Both the position numbers and the translations under genes were made by a program. Under the pieces are notes generated by a model. The model searched no databases, had not been told where the DNA came from, and saw only the letters and a program-made list of their open reading frames with translations. DNA of 64,000 bases, taken from positions 3,997,501 through 4,061,500 of the forward strand of contig NZ_CP026095.1 of NCBI RefSeq assembly GCF_004006295.1, read 5' to 3'. Positions 17,154-24,905 of the stretch are shown one piece after another (position 1 is the first letter of the stretch; the number at the start of each line of letters is the position of its first letter). This DNA comes from Peribacillus asahii (GTDB lineage Bacteria > Bacillota > Bacilli > Bacillales > DSM-1321).

Positions 17154-17867
17154 TTAAAATTCCCCCAATTTATAACCAATTCCCCATAAAGTCTTTATAT
17201 ATTTTGGATTGGAAGGGTTATCCTCTATTTTTTCTCGGAGACGGCGAATATGCACATTAATAACATTTTCATCACCGTAGTATTCATCTTGCCAAACAAG
17301 GTTATAAACCTGTGCTTTTGTAAACACCTGATTTGGATTTGTAATAAAGAGTTTTAAGATATTAAACTCTTTTAACGTCAGCTTTAAGTCGTGACCACAT
17401 TTTTTTATAGAGTAATTTTTCATATCAATGATTAAATCACCTAGTTGGATCGTTTCGTCTTGATAAGATGGATTTATCAGTTGATTGTTCAAGTCTATAT
17501 AATGTCTTTCTCTCCTAAGAATGGCTTTCACTCTAGCGACTAGTTCAATCATTGAAAATGGCTTTGCAATGTAATCATCTGCACCGAATCCTAGACCTAA
17601 TGCTTTATCGACGTCTTCTCCTTTTGCAGACAAAATTAAAATGGGGATCATACTTTTGTTTCTAATAATCTTTAAGCATTCCATTCCATCAATTTTTGGA
17701 ATCATAATATCAAGTAATATTAAGTCGAAATTTTGTAATTCCACTATCTTTAATGCCTCTTCACCATCAAATACGGTGGAAATTGCAAATCCATGTTTCA
17801 CTAAAGTATCCCTTATCATTTCACTAATGTAGTGATCATCTTCTACGATTAAAATTCGATTGTTCAT
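17154..17867 (-). CDS. OmpR-family response regulator of the exporter operon
   Basis: The 237-residue protein has a receiver domain (acidic pair EDD near residue 8, phospho-acceptor Asp in LILLDIMIPKIDG, Lys in YIAKPF) and a C-terminal winged helix (TLKEFNILKLF through NVHIRRLREKIE). It is first in the order regulator, kinase, ATPase, permease. This order fits peptide-antibiotic stress circuits of Bacillales, in which the regulator activates the exporter genes. Confidence 0.92.
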   Translation of the reverse strand: MNNRILIVEDDHYISEMIRDTLVKHGFAISTVFDGEEALKIVELQNFDLILLDIMIPKIDGMECLKIIRNKSMIPILILSAKGEDVDKALGLGFGADDYIAKPFSMIELVARVKAILRRERHYIDLNNQLINPSYQDETIQLGDLIIDMKNYSIKKCGHDLKLTLKEFNILKLFITNPNQVFTKAQVYNLVWQDEYYGDENVINVHIRRLREKIEDNPSNPKYIKTLWGIGYKLGEF

Positions 17868-18741
17868 AATCCCATCCTCAACTTTTATTCTGAGTTTTAC
17901 TTAAAAAATATATTAATACACTAAAATACTCCCAAGATAAAAATATCTTAAGGAGTAGTAGAATACAATATTTCTCATGTAAATTTCTCCATTTTTCGAA
18001 ATTCAATAATTTTTATTTTTTTCATTCGCTACATTACAACATTTTATATGTGACTATTAAAAATAGTGGAAACTTTCTTATTGAGCAAATAGTATAAAAA
18101 ACTGGACTGTTGGCTTATAAATTTTTCAGGTTCAATATTATATAAAATTCAGTTGTTTGCACAATTTCTATCAATTGTTTTCGTTTATAATTTTCACCTT
18201 ACAAATTCGATAAAAAAATCCCCCGTTACTTTAAGTACACTCTTTCACAAACACCAAACTAACATTACCATAAGTATTCAATATTTATCTTCTTCCGTTA
18301 AATGGCCCTTTAATGGAATAGCTAAGATGTTGTCAACATCAACAAGATCAAAAAATAAAAAACGATTAATCCCGTAAATCATTTATTATTCTTATATTTA
18401 CAAGATAGTAAGGACTTTTGTGTCATTTCACATAACAGTCTATACTTTTGCGTCATTTTTTTTGACACAAAAGTATAGACTTTTTAAAATAAATACTGGT
18501 ATAAAGAGATTTATTAGTAAAGACTTTTGTGTCAACCGTCAACGCTCTAATTGTTTTAATTGATTAGAATAAACATAAATTTACTTAGTTTATTCTAAAA
18601 TGCGTTAAATGAGAATTTAACGCGAAAAAGTAAAATCAAGAAAGCCCCCTTCTATCTTGTTCAAGGACACGTGACGAGTGACACAAATCTTTAGATTTTT
18701 GAACTGGTTACTTGAAAAAGAAAAGAGCGTTTCCGTTGTTC
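17868..18741. other. Gene-free stretch with dispersed repeat and TTTTGTGTCA repeats
   Basis: No gene is supported. A copy of the intergenic repeat lies at about 18224-18340 (CCCGTTACTTTAAGTACA, then TTAAATGGCCCTTTAAT). From 18407 to 18691 the word CTTTTGTGTCA recurs in both orientations. Confidence 0.5.
18407..18691. repeat. Cluster of CTTTTGTGTCA repeats with a perfect hairpin
   Basis: Copies read AGTAAGGACTTTTGTGTCA (18407-18425), GTCTATACTTTTGCGTCA (18438-18455), an inverted copy (18462-18480), AGTAAAGACTTTTGTGTCA (18516-18534) and an inverted copy with GACGAGTGACACAAA (18673-18687). Copies two and three form a hairpin. One more copy with the same CACTCGTC extension lies at 57682-57700. 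These resemble repeated transposase-binding sites at transposon ends, but no matching transposase is present. Confidence 0.5.
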
Positions 18742-18814
18742 TGGTATGCTCCCCTTATAGTAGACACGTTTTAAAAAGCGCATTAATCTGTCTATTATTA
18801 AGGGGGTATTTTTT

Positions 18815-19105
18815 ATGGAGAAAAAAGCAGAGACTTATGATATATCATTCAAGAAAAAAGCAGTGGATTTATTTCATCAAAAGAAGAATTATGCAGCCGT
18901 TTCCAGAGAATTAAACACTCATCGAAAAAACATACAACGATGGGTTAAACAGTTTAGTGAAGATGGGATGGTTGGTCTTAGAGAAAAACGTGGCAGAAAA
19001 AGTGGGTCTAGTAGAGTCTCTTCATCTACCTTTGAAAATACCCAACAGAAAATAAAGCGATTAGAAGCTGAGAATGAACTATTAAAAAAGCTTTTAAAGA
19101 TGTGA
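18815..19105 (+). CDS. IS3-family transposase OrfA (copy 1)
   Basis: The 96-residue protein holds a helix-turn-helix (FKKKAVDLFHQKK, AAVSRELNTHRKNIQRWVKQ) and a C-terminal leucine zipper (IKRLEAENELLKKLLK). It binds the element ends. AAAAAAG near 19084-19090, inside its last codons, is a typical -1 slippery site for making the OrfAB fusion transposase. Confidence 0.93.
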   Translation: MEKKAETYDISFKKKAVDLFHQKKNYAAVSRELNTHRKNIQRWVKQFSEDGMVGLREKRGRKSGSSRVSSSTFENTQQKIKRLEAENELLKKLLKM

Positions 19106-19992
19106 AAGGAGGAATGAATCTAAAACCTAGTATTCTATTTCCAATCATTAATGATTTATCTAAACAAGCTCACTCTATACAGCTACTTTGTCATCTAGCT
19201 AAAGTATCAAGAAGTGGATACTACAAGTGGATAAAGCGTAAAGCATTACCTTCGGAAAAGCAGATAGAGGATGAGAAGCTAAAGCAGAAAATAATAGAAT
19301 GTCATCAGAAATATAAGGGCATCTATGGCTATAGAAGAATACAAATTTGGTTAAAGAGGACCTATGATATTCATATTAATCACAAAAAAGTTCAACGGTT
19401 ACTAAGTGAGCTAGGTATTAAAGCAATTATCAGGAAGAAACGAATTTATTACGGTAAGAAAGAACCTTATCTTATCTCGAATAATTATTTAAATAGATCC
19501 TTTTACGCTTCTCGCCCTAATGAAAAGTGGGTAACGGATATTACGTACCTCATTTTCAATGGACAGAAACTATACTTGTCTGCCATCAAAGACCTATATA
19601 ATAACGAAGTTGTTGCGTACCAAATTAGTAGACGTAATGATTATAAACTAGTCTTGGATACTCTTAAAAAAGCCATAAAAGGAAGGAATGTAAAGGGACT
19701 CCTTCTCCATAGTGATCAAGGATACCAATACACTTCCCATAACTATAATCAGCTACTCACAAGAAATAAAATGAAAGCTAGTATGTCTAGAAAGGGCAAC
19801 TGTTGGGATAACGCTAGTATGGAAAATTTCTTTAGTCATTTAAAAACAGAATGTTTTAACCTGCATACTTTTAAAACTTCACAAGAGGTTAGAAGGGCTA
19901 TTAAAGACTACATTCACTTTTATAACCACGAAAGGTTTCAAACCAAGCTAAACAACCTGACTCCTATCGAATATAGAAGTCAGGCTTCTTAA
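19102..19992 (+). CDS. IS3-family transposase OrfB (copy 1)
   Basis: The 296-residue integrase-type domain carries the DDE triad: Asp in WVTDITYL, Asp in HSDQGYQY and Glu in SMENFFSHLK. An HTH_21 region (KYKGIYGYRRIQIWL) precedes it. It lies in the -1 frame relative to OrfA and overlaps it by four bases, so the active enzyme is probably the frameshift fusion. Confidence 0.94.
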   Translation: MKGGMNLKPSILFPIINDLSKQAHSIQLLCHLAKVSRSGYYKWIKRKALPSEKQIEDEKLKQKIIECHQKYKGIYGYRRIQIWLKRTYDIHINHKKVQRLLSELGIKAIIRKKRIYYGKKEPYLISNNYLNRSFYASRPNEKWVTDITYLIFNGQKLYLSAIKDLYNNEVVAYQISRRNDYKLVLDTLKKAIKGRNVKGLLLHSDQGYQYTSHNYNQLLTRNKMKASMSRKGNCWDNASMENFFSHLKTECFNLHTFKTSQEVRRAIKDYIHFYNHERFQTKLNNLTPIEYRSQAS

Positions 19993-20034
19993 CTGCGCTT
20001 ATTTTTTTATGTCTACTTGACAGGGGTCAGATCA

Positions 20035-20112
20035 GTTCCAGAAACGCGCCCGATTGCGGAAGATTGAAAGTTATTGAAACCGGATTGAACCTTTGATATT
20101 AACCCCGTTGAA
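20035..20112. repeat. Right arm of an interrupted dispersed hairpin repeat
   Basis: GAAACGCGCCCGATTG at 20041-20056 completes the hairpin begun at 18727 left of the IS3 copy. The unit is a member of the intergenic repeat family. Confidence 0.6.
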
Positions 20113-20250
20113 TTATAGAATAAATATCCAAAACACAATAGCTAGTACAAAGCGATATATAGCAAATGGAATCAGTTTTATCTTCTTAGGATACTTTAAA
20201 TACTCCTGATTTTCATAGTAAAGATAACCGCATTTTCCTGATTCGCCCCC
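20113..20250 (-). pseudogene. C-terminal remnant resembling undecaprenyl-diphosphatase (UppP/BacA)
   Basis: A minus-strand frame of about 45 codons ends in KLIPFAIYRFVLAIVFWIF and a stop. The pattern of a hydrophobic helix starting PFAIYR is that of the last helix of UppP/BacA, the bacitracin-resistance phosphatase. No start or upstream part is left. Its presence a few kilobases from a BcrAB-type exporter operon suggests a decayed bacitracin-resistance locus cut by the IS3 insertion. The identity is a pattern call on a short fragment. Confidence 0.45.
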
Positions 20251-20283
20251 TTTTAAAAGATATAGATTAATTCAATTATCGGA

Positions 20284-20318
20284 AAGAAAAAGGCTGCAGA
20301 TCCTGCAACCTTTTTCTT
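20284..20318 (-). terminator. Terminator of the toxin-immunity operon
   Basis: GAAAAAGG-TGCAG pairs with CTGCA-CCTTTTTC, with T runs on both sides. It lies 10 bp after the immunity-type gene. Confidence 0.85.
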
Positions 20319-20327
20319 TTCCTAAAA

Positions 20328-20807
20328 TCAAACTAATTTATTTAAAGAATCCTTCATAAGTGAATATGATTCACTACTAATAGCCTCTGGAAAACGATTA
20401 ACTAATTTTTCTAAATAATTTAATACTTCTTTAACAAAAGCATTCTTAAATTCCATAAATCCAATTGATTTTTTCCATTCTTGCTTTTCATCATATTCAT
20501 CAAAATTCAAAATAATCAATTCATCTTTCTCTCTCTCAAACAAATATGATTCGGCATTATCATATGCCTCCAGATGACGTTTCCTTCTCTTTTTATCTTT
20601 AAAATCGGCTAATATATCAAGTATTTCAATTAAAATAGCATCATGAAATGTACTATTCAACTCTACTATTTTCTTTCCATTTTCTTTAACAATTAAATTT
20701 ATAGGATTAGCATAATAAAATCTTAAAGAATTTTTCTCTTCTTCAGTTAAATCTTCAAATTCTTCAATATTTAATTCTATTTTCAATATAATACAACCTA
20801 CTTTCAT
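20328..20807 (-). CDS. Probable immunity protein to the adjacent secreted toxin
   Basis: The 159-residue protein is acidic, helical and has no signal peptide, so it is cytosolic. Its ATG overlaps the stop of the toxin gene (ATGA), giving tight translational coupling. An N-terminal acidic stretch (NIEEFEDLTEEEKNS) and a Lys/Arg patch (FKDKKRRKRHLEAYD) are visible. No known family is recognised. The immunity role is inferred from the toxin next to it, the overlap and the charge. Confidence 0.5.
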   Translation of the reverse strand: MKVGCIILKIELNIEEFEDLTEEEKNSLRFYYANPINLIVKENGKKIVELNSTFHDAILIEILDILADFKDKKRRKRHLEAYDNAESYLFEREKDELIILNFDEYDEKQEWKKSIGFMEFKNAFVKEVLNYLEKLVNRFPEAISSESYSLMKDSLNKLV

Positions 20808-21595
20808 TTTACTTTTTTCACTTTAGAACCAGAAATCGGATAAGCAGTAATGATAACATTGTCTTTATCTACAACTACCTTCATATTTTTTATACCATAT
20901 TTATTAAGTCCATAAGTATAAGTTTTATAACCATTTTTAGCTTTACCACTTAGCTTTCCTTTTTTCAAAGATGTCATAATAATATTTTTTATTTGTGATT
21001 CTTTAAGACCTTTAGGATAAAAAGTTGTTGTTCCTTTTACTTTAATTTGCCCAGTTATATGACGTTTCTTAATATGTTCCCAACCTTCATTTCTTGTTCC
21101 TTCAAACAAAATACCTCTTGAAGAATGTTTAAGAGTTTTACCTAGACCAGAATAAGCTTTAACTAACCCACTCTTACCAGCATCATTTAATAAATTCGCT
21201 ACCTTACCTACTTTAACTACTTTACCAGCTGGGAATAAAGCTACAGTAGCCAATGCAACTTCAGTCTTACTAGAATTTGGGTTAAAAATTGTTTTAATAT
21301 CATCTAAAATTAAAAAATCTATACCAGCTTTCAAAGCATCTTTTGCAAATTTTTCGGCGTCTTTAACCCACTTTGGCACAGTAATACTAGCTGTAGTTAT
21401 GCCATTAGAATTTGCTTTTAGTTGTTCTTCTTTTTTAACTTTTTCAAAATAACTTTCTATTACCTTATTAGAAGAATTAAGAAAAACATTTTCCCTAGCA
21501 TACACAGAATTATGATTTTCTGAAATATTTATTAAATTTAAACTAGAAAAACATAATATAACACTAAAAAAAGAAATAATAATTTTCTTAAACAT
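20804..21595 (-). CDS. Secreted protein with a C-terminal BECR-like (RelE/DUF4258-type) toxin domain
   Basis: The 263-residue product starts with a classical signal peptide (MFKKIIISFFSVILCFSSL, likely cut after VYA). The ATG at 21595 follows GGGATGG; the frame could open further upstream. Residues about 75-150 form a helical, Gly/Ala-rich middle like pre-toxin regions (VALFPAGKVVKVGKVA). The C-terminus has GWEHIKKRHITG, then YTYGLNKYGIKNMKVVVD and VIITAYP, the His-Lys-Arg-His and strand pattern of small BECR-fold RNases and DUF4258 proteins. It is probably exported by Sec and acts on competitors. The enzymatic call is inference. Confidence 0.6.
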   Translation of the reverse strand: MFKKIIISFFSVILCFSSLNLINISENHNSVYARENVFLNSSNKVIESYFEKVKKEEQLKANSNGITTASITVPKWVKDAEKFAKDALKAGIDFLILDDIKTIFNPNSSKTEVALATVALFPAGKVVKVGKVANLLNDAGKSGLVKAYSGLGKTLKHSSRGILFEGTRNEGWEHIKKRHITGQIKVKGTTTFYPKGLKESQIKNIIMTSLKKGKLSGKAKNGYKTYTYGLNKYGIKNMKVVVDKDNVIITAYPISGSKVKKVK

Positions 21596-21779
21596 AATAT
21601 CCATCCCCGACGAATTAATAATATATATATATATTATTTTTCTATTAATGAATAATTTGGTAAATGGTATATATGTATCATTCATATTCAGTAAGTATAT
21701 TACTTTTTTCACAAAAGGTTTTATAAATTCTTTTCTTATTGGGGATACAAGTCACATCGCCATCAAGACAACCAAACGA

Positions 21780-21905
21780 ATTCTCCCAAAACGAGTTAGT
21801 TTGAGTACATTTCTTCATAATCTACTCTATATACTTTAACTTAAACATCAGATTTTTCTTATTAAGTGGTATTCTACAATATGGCCCGATTGTTGAATAA
21901 TGATT
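21780..21905. repeat. Dispersed intergenic repeat copy
   Basis: TTTGAGTACATTTCTTCATA is followed about 70 bp later by TACAATATGGCCCGATTG and TTGAATAATG. Both halves match other family members at 57.4 and 62.5 kb. Confidence 0.6.
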
Positions 21906-21992
21906 AGCTTCTCTTAGCTGGTTTTGTTGTGTACGTTCTTTAAGAGAAATCCTTAAATTACAAATTTCACCCTTTTTTCATACTAACAGTTT

Positions 21993-22397
21993 TTATTTTC
22001 CCACCGGAACGGAAATTTCCTGTTCAGTAATTAACTCTAAATTTTCTTTAAGCCATTCATCAGATAATACCCCTTGAATGAATGTCCCGTCGTCTTTTTG
22101 AACGGCTATACCCAGATTTGTTCCAGTTCCTTTAATTTCGTAGAGCTTTGTTCCCTCTTTGAATATATTTGATGCTGTTCCTTGATAATTTTGCCCCTCT
22201 TGATCAACAAACTCCGTTACTTCTCCGATACTTTGCCCCACTTTATCATTCTCAACGCTTTCACCATCACTGACCACATACATTTTGTTGTCCCAGCTCA
22301 CAAACTCAAACGATAAAGATTCGTTCGTTTTTTCCTGAGCAGAACAGCCAAACAAGGTTAAAGAAATAATAATGGCTGCAAGAAATCTTTTCATCAT
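21993..22397 (-). CDS. Small secreted lipoprotein, unrecognised
   Basis: The 134-residue protein begins with a lipoprotein signal (KRFLAAIIISLTLFGCS; lipobox LFGC, lipidated Cys at about residue 18). The mature part of about 115 residues is acidic and beta-rich, with paired short repeats (GQSIGEVTEF, GQNYQGTASN). GGAGTG lies 5-6 bp before two adjacent ATG codons. It should sit on the outer face of the membrane. No family is recognised. Confidence 0.65.
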   Translation of the reverse strand: MMKRFLAAIIISLTLFGCSAQEKTNESLSFEFVSWDNKMYVVSDGESVENDKVGQSIGEVTEFVDQEGQNYQGTASNIFKEGTKLYEIKGTGTNLGIAVQKDDGTFIQGVLSDEWLKENLELITEQEISVPVGK

Positions 22398-22925
22398 ATC
22401 ACTCCAGACTATTTTTTATATAACTCTATTTAATTAGAGGACAAACTCGTTTTCTGTCATGTCAAGACAGAGCAGCGCCTCAACTTCTTTTCTATTACTG
22501 TCTTTATACTAACTGGAAAATCTTAATACTTAATGAATATTTTTCTTAAGATATTCTTAATTTTCCAATGAAAAGTTCCCTTGAAGTTTTTCTGTATCAA
22601 ACAAACCTTGTCACCGTTCATCGTCATTTAAGATACTAGGAATTACTCCACAATCTGGCCCTAAACATGAAGAAAGAGCACAAATCTTACTGCAGAATTG
22701 CGCCCGATTGTTGAAGACCAAAGGCTGTTTAAGATGGATCGCACTTATTGAACTCTAGTACCCGTTTAGTAAAAAAAGCGTTCCTACTTATTGAAGAATA
22801 CTCCCGTTTGTTTAAAATTTATTTAATTATATACATTCGATCTTTTATTAAATTACAAAAATAATGCAAATCATAATCATCACGCTTTACAGAAGATTTA
22901 AAACATAGTATATTCATAAAGGTTT
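22398..22925. other. Intergenic stretch with two dispersed repeat copies
   Basis: One full hairpin unit lies at about 22640-22715 (CCACAATCTGGCCC, then GCACAA...TTGCGC, CCGATTGTTGAA). A second worn one lies at about 22735-22815. An AT-rich zinT leader follows. Confidence 0.55.
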
Positions 22926-22946
22926 AAATAGTAATTGTTACGATTT
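22926..22946. promoter_or_regulatory. Zur box upstream of zinT
   Basis: AAATAGTAAT and GTTACGATTT flank one base, an almost perfect inverted repeat. It matches the Bacillus Zur operator pattern (TCGTAAT-n-ATTACGA). It lies 39 bp before the ZinT start codon, so repression by zinc-loaded Zur is likely. Confidence 0.8.
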
Positions 22947-22984
22947 GAATCGATGATTAAAAAGGAAAAGGAGATATTTTATTT

Positions 22985-23725
22985 ATGAAAAAGGAACTTA
23001 TCAAATCAATACATGTGTTTATCTTATTAGGTATAATCCTTACAGGCTGTCAAGAAAAAGTAGATACACCTGTCGAAAATGCTTCCTCTGAATCAGAGCC
23101 TGCTTCTTCTGATTCCAATTCTGAATCTACAGAAAGTACAGATCATAGCTATAATCATAACCATAGTCACGATGATGAAAAACAGAAAGAAATATATTCA
23201 GGGATATTTGAAGATGATGAAGTAGAAGATAGAGAATTATCAGATTGGGAAGGAGATTGGCAATCGGTCTATCCATATCTATTAGATGGAACCTTAGATG
23301 AGGTCTTACAGAAAAAAGTAGAAACGAAGAAAGATAAAACCTTTGAAGAGTACAAAGAATATTACAAAGTTGGGTATGAAACAGACATTGAACGAATCGT
23401 TATAAAAGATAATACGATAACGTTTTATAAAAACGGAAAAGGAAAAACAGGGGAATATAAGTATCATGGATACGAAATTTTGACTTATGAATCTGGAAAT
23501 AGAGGCGTTCGGTATTTATTTGATTTAGTTGGAAAAGTAGATGGTGTACCAAAACATGTTCAATTCAGTGACCATAGTATTTATCCAACAAAAGCAGATC
23601 ATTACCATATTTATTTTGGTAATGAAGATCATGTCACTCTTTTAAAAGAATTAGACAATTGGCCAACTTATTATTTTTCTAATTTAAGTGGTAAAGAAAT
23701 CGCAGAAGAAATGAATGCACATTAA
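22985..23725 (+). CDS. zinT: ZinT-family metal-binding lipoprotein
   Basis: The 246-residue protein has a lipoprotein signal (IHVFILLGIILTGC) and a Ser/Glu-rich linker. A His-rich stretch (HSYNHNHSHDDE, about residues 53-64) can bind zinc, and the rest is a ZinT (YodA) domain from LSDWEGDWQSVYPYL to the end. The domain's metal-binding histidines are likely those in HVQFSDH and ADHYHIYFG. ZinT proteins catch zinc outside the cell and pass it to ABC importers. It is a single gene, with GGAGA 7 bp upstream of the ATG and a Zur box before it. No AdcABC genes are nearby. Confidence 0.9.
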   Translation: MKKELIKSIHVFILLGIILTGCQEKVDTPVENASSESEPASSDSNSESTESTDHSYNHNHSHDDEKQKEIYSGIFEDDEVEDRELSDWEGDWQSVYPYLLDGTLDEVLQKKVETKKDKTFEEYKEYYKVGYETDIERIVIKDNTITFYKNGKGKTGEYKYHGYEILTYESGNRGVRYLFDLVGKVDGVPKHVQFSDHSIYPTKADHYHIYFGNEDHVTLLKELDNWPTYYFSNLSGKEIAEEMNAH

Positions 23726-23849
23726 TTTTATAAAACTTAAAAGACGACCAGCCATTATTTTTCACTTTTAGTTCGAGAGTATAATATATAGCTTTAGAAA
23801 AAAGCATTATTAACAGTTTCTCTCGAATACTTATTTAACAGCAAATGAA

Positions 23850-23892
23850 GAAACGTCATTTTAAAAAAGTTTGATTAAAATGGCGTTTTTTA
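23850..23892. terminator. Hairpin downstream of zinT
   Basis: AAACGTCATTTT pairs with AAAATGGCGTTTTTT around about 14 bases, with one G-T pair, and runs into T. It would end the zinT transcript. Confidence 0.65.
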
Positions 23893-23939
23893 TTATAATA
23901 TTTGATCAATTTTTATCTCGATCTTAACTTTTTTCCAAT

Positions 23940-24028
23940 TCCCCCTTGAGATTCTTCCTCCATTAAATGGCCCATACATGAAAAAGACGCGTTCCTAAAT
24001 AAACGCGCCCGTTAATTGAATAACTAAA
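23940..24028. repeat. Dispersed hairpin repeat, full unit
   Basis: The unit reads CCATTAAATGGCCC, a 10-bp spacer, a hairpin CGCGTT/AACGCG and then CCCGTTAATTGAATAAC. It matches the unit interrupted by IS3 at 59040-60405, but with a different stem sequence that still pairs. Confidence 0.65.
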
Positions 24029-24482
24029 AGAAATTTCTAATAAATTGTTCTTCTGAAATTACTTGTAAACCATTTCTTTTAAGTAAGGCTGAAGTAACTC
24101 CATTTCCAACAATTTTCTTACCCTTAAATTCACCGTTATAAATCATTGAACTACCACAGGATGGGCTATTCTCCTTGAGAACAACTATTGTTGCGTTTAT
24201 TTTTTTAGCTTTTTCTAAAGTAGCATAAGCTCCTTTTATGTAAAGTTCGGTTACGTCTTTACCAGATTTCTCTACCACTTTAGCCTTTCTATCCAGTACA
24301 TCTTCTCCGTCTCCGCCTACTATTTCAGCAGGTTCCCTTGGGGTTGAAAATCCACCAAGCAGTTCGGGACAGATAGTAACAGCTTTATTCTCTCTAACTA
24401 ATTTACTTATCCTATTATCTAAGCTATGTGTACCGTTATACCTTACTTTTAATCCAGCTAAACAAGAACTGACCAAAATCAT
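24024..24482 (-). CDS. DUF523-family protein (YbbK-like)
   Basis: The 152-residue protein begins ILVSSCLAGLKVRYNG, the hallmark of DUF523, with Cys7. CPELLGG follows at about 38-44, with EIVGGDGEDVLD and the conserved KENSPSCGS near residue 110. The three conserved cysteines and the loop pattern suggest a metal or cofactor site. The biochemical role of the family is not established. GAGAGGTG lies just before the ATG. It stands alone between dispersed repeats. Confidence 0.85.
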   Translation of the reverse strand: MILVSSCLAGLKVRYNGTHSLDNRISKLVRENKAVTICPELLGGFSTPREPAEIVGGDGEDVLDRKAKVVEKSGKDVTELYIKGAYATLEKAKKINATIVVLKENSPSCGSSMIYNGEFKGKKIVGNGVTSALLKRNGLQVISEEQFIRNFF

Positions 24483-24535
24483 GAACTACACCTCTCAAAT
24501 AAATCCATACATTGTCATCCTTATTGTACTAAACT

Positions 24536-24650
24536 GCTCCGTTACTTTAAGTACAAAGTTTCACGATCTCTCCTGAACTTTAACCTAGACATCTAGGTGT
24601 TATTCAACAATATGGCCCTTTAATTGAACAATACAGCTGAAGTTTAAGGG
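24536..24650. repeat. Dispersed intergenic repeat copy
   Basis: CCGTTACTTTAAGTACAAAG begins the copy. TATTCAACAATATGGCCC and TTTAATTGAACAAT follow 55-80 bp later. It matches the copies at 57.4 and 62.5 kb. Confidence 0.65.
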
Positions 24651-24849
24651 CCAAAAGAAAAACCCTATATTAATACAGGGTTTTATCAAACTTTGTTTTA
24701 AATTATCGAACTTTTTTTACAAATTATCAATCTTTATTTTAAATTAACAACAGTATAACCTTATAAATTCCTCTTCCACTAAACTGCTTCTTTACTTGAA
24801 TAAAAAAAGTAACCTTCTTTTATGAAAAATCGCACAAGTTAAATTAAGA

Positions 24850-24872
24850 AGGGAGTTGCGTAAGCAACTCCA
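24850..24872 (-). terminator. Terminator of kimA
   Basis: GGAGTTGC and GCAACTCC pair around four bases. On the minus strand CTTCTT follows. It lies 34 bp after the kimA stop. Confidence 0.65.
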
Positions 24873-24905
24873 AACTATCTTTATGGACACGAAGCCCACA
24901 TTTTA

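Larger units (their letters stand above)
18742..20034 (+). mobile_element. IS3-family element (IS150 group), copy 1
   Basis: The element is 1293 bp with imperfect terminal inverted repeats (TGGTATGCTCCCC left, TGATCTGACCCC from the right, both ending inward in GTAGAC). It is flanked by the 4-bp target duplication GTTC. It carries overlapping orfA and orfB. An apparently identical copy lies in inverse orientation at 59088-60380. The target was the loop of an intergenic hairpin (GCGTTTC at 18727, GAAACGC at 20041). Confidence 0.95.

Noticed and set aside
18407..18540. CRISPR array in the CTTTTGTGTCA repeats
   Set aside because: The copies alternate orientation, have irregular spacing and no cas gene is present.
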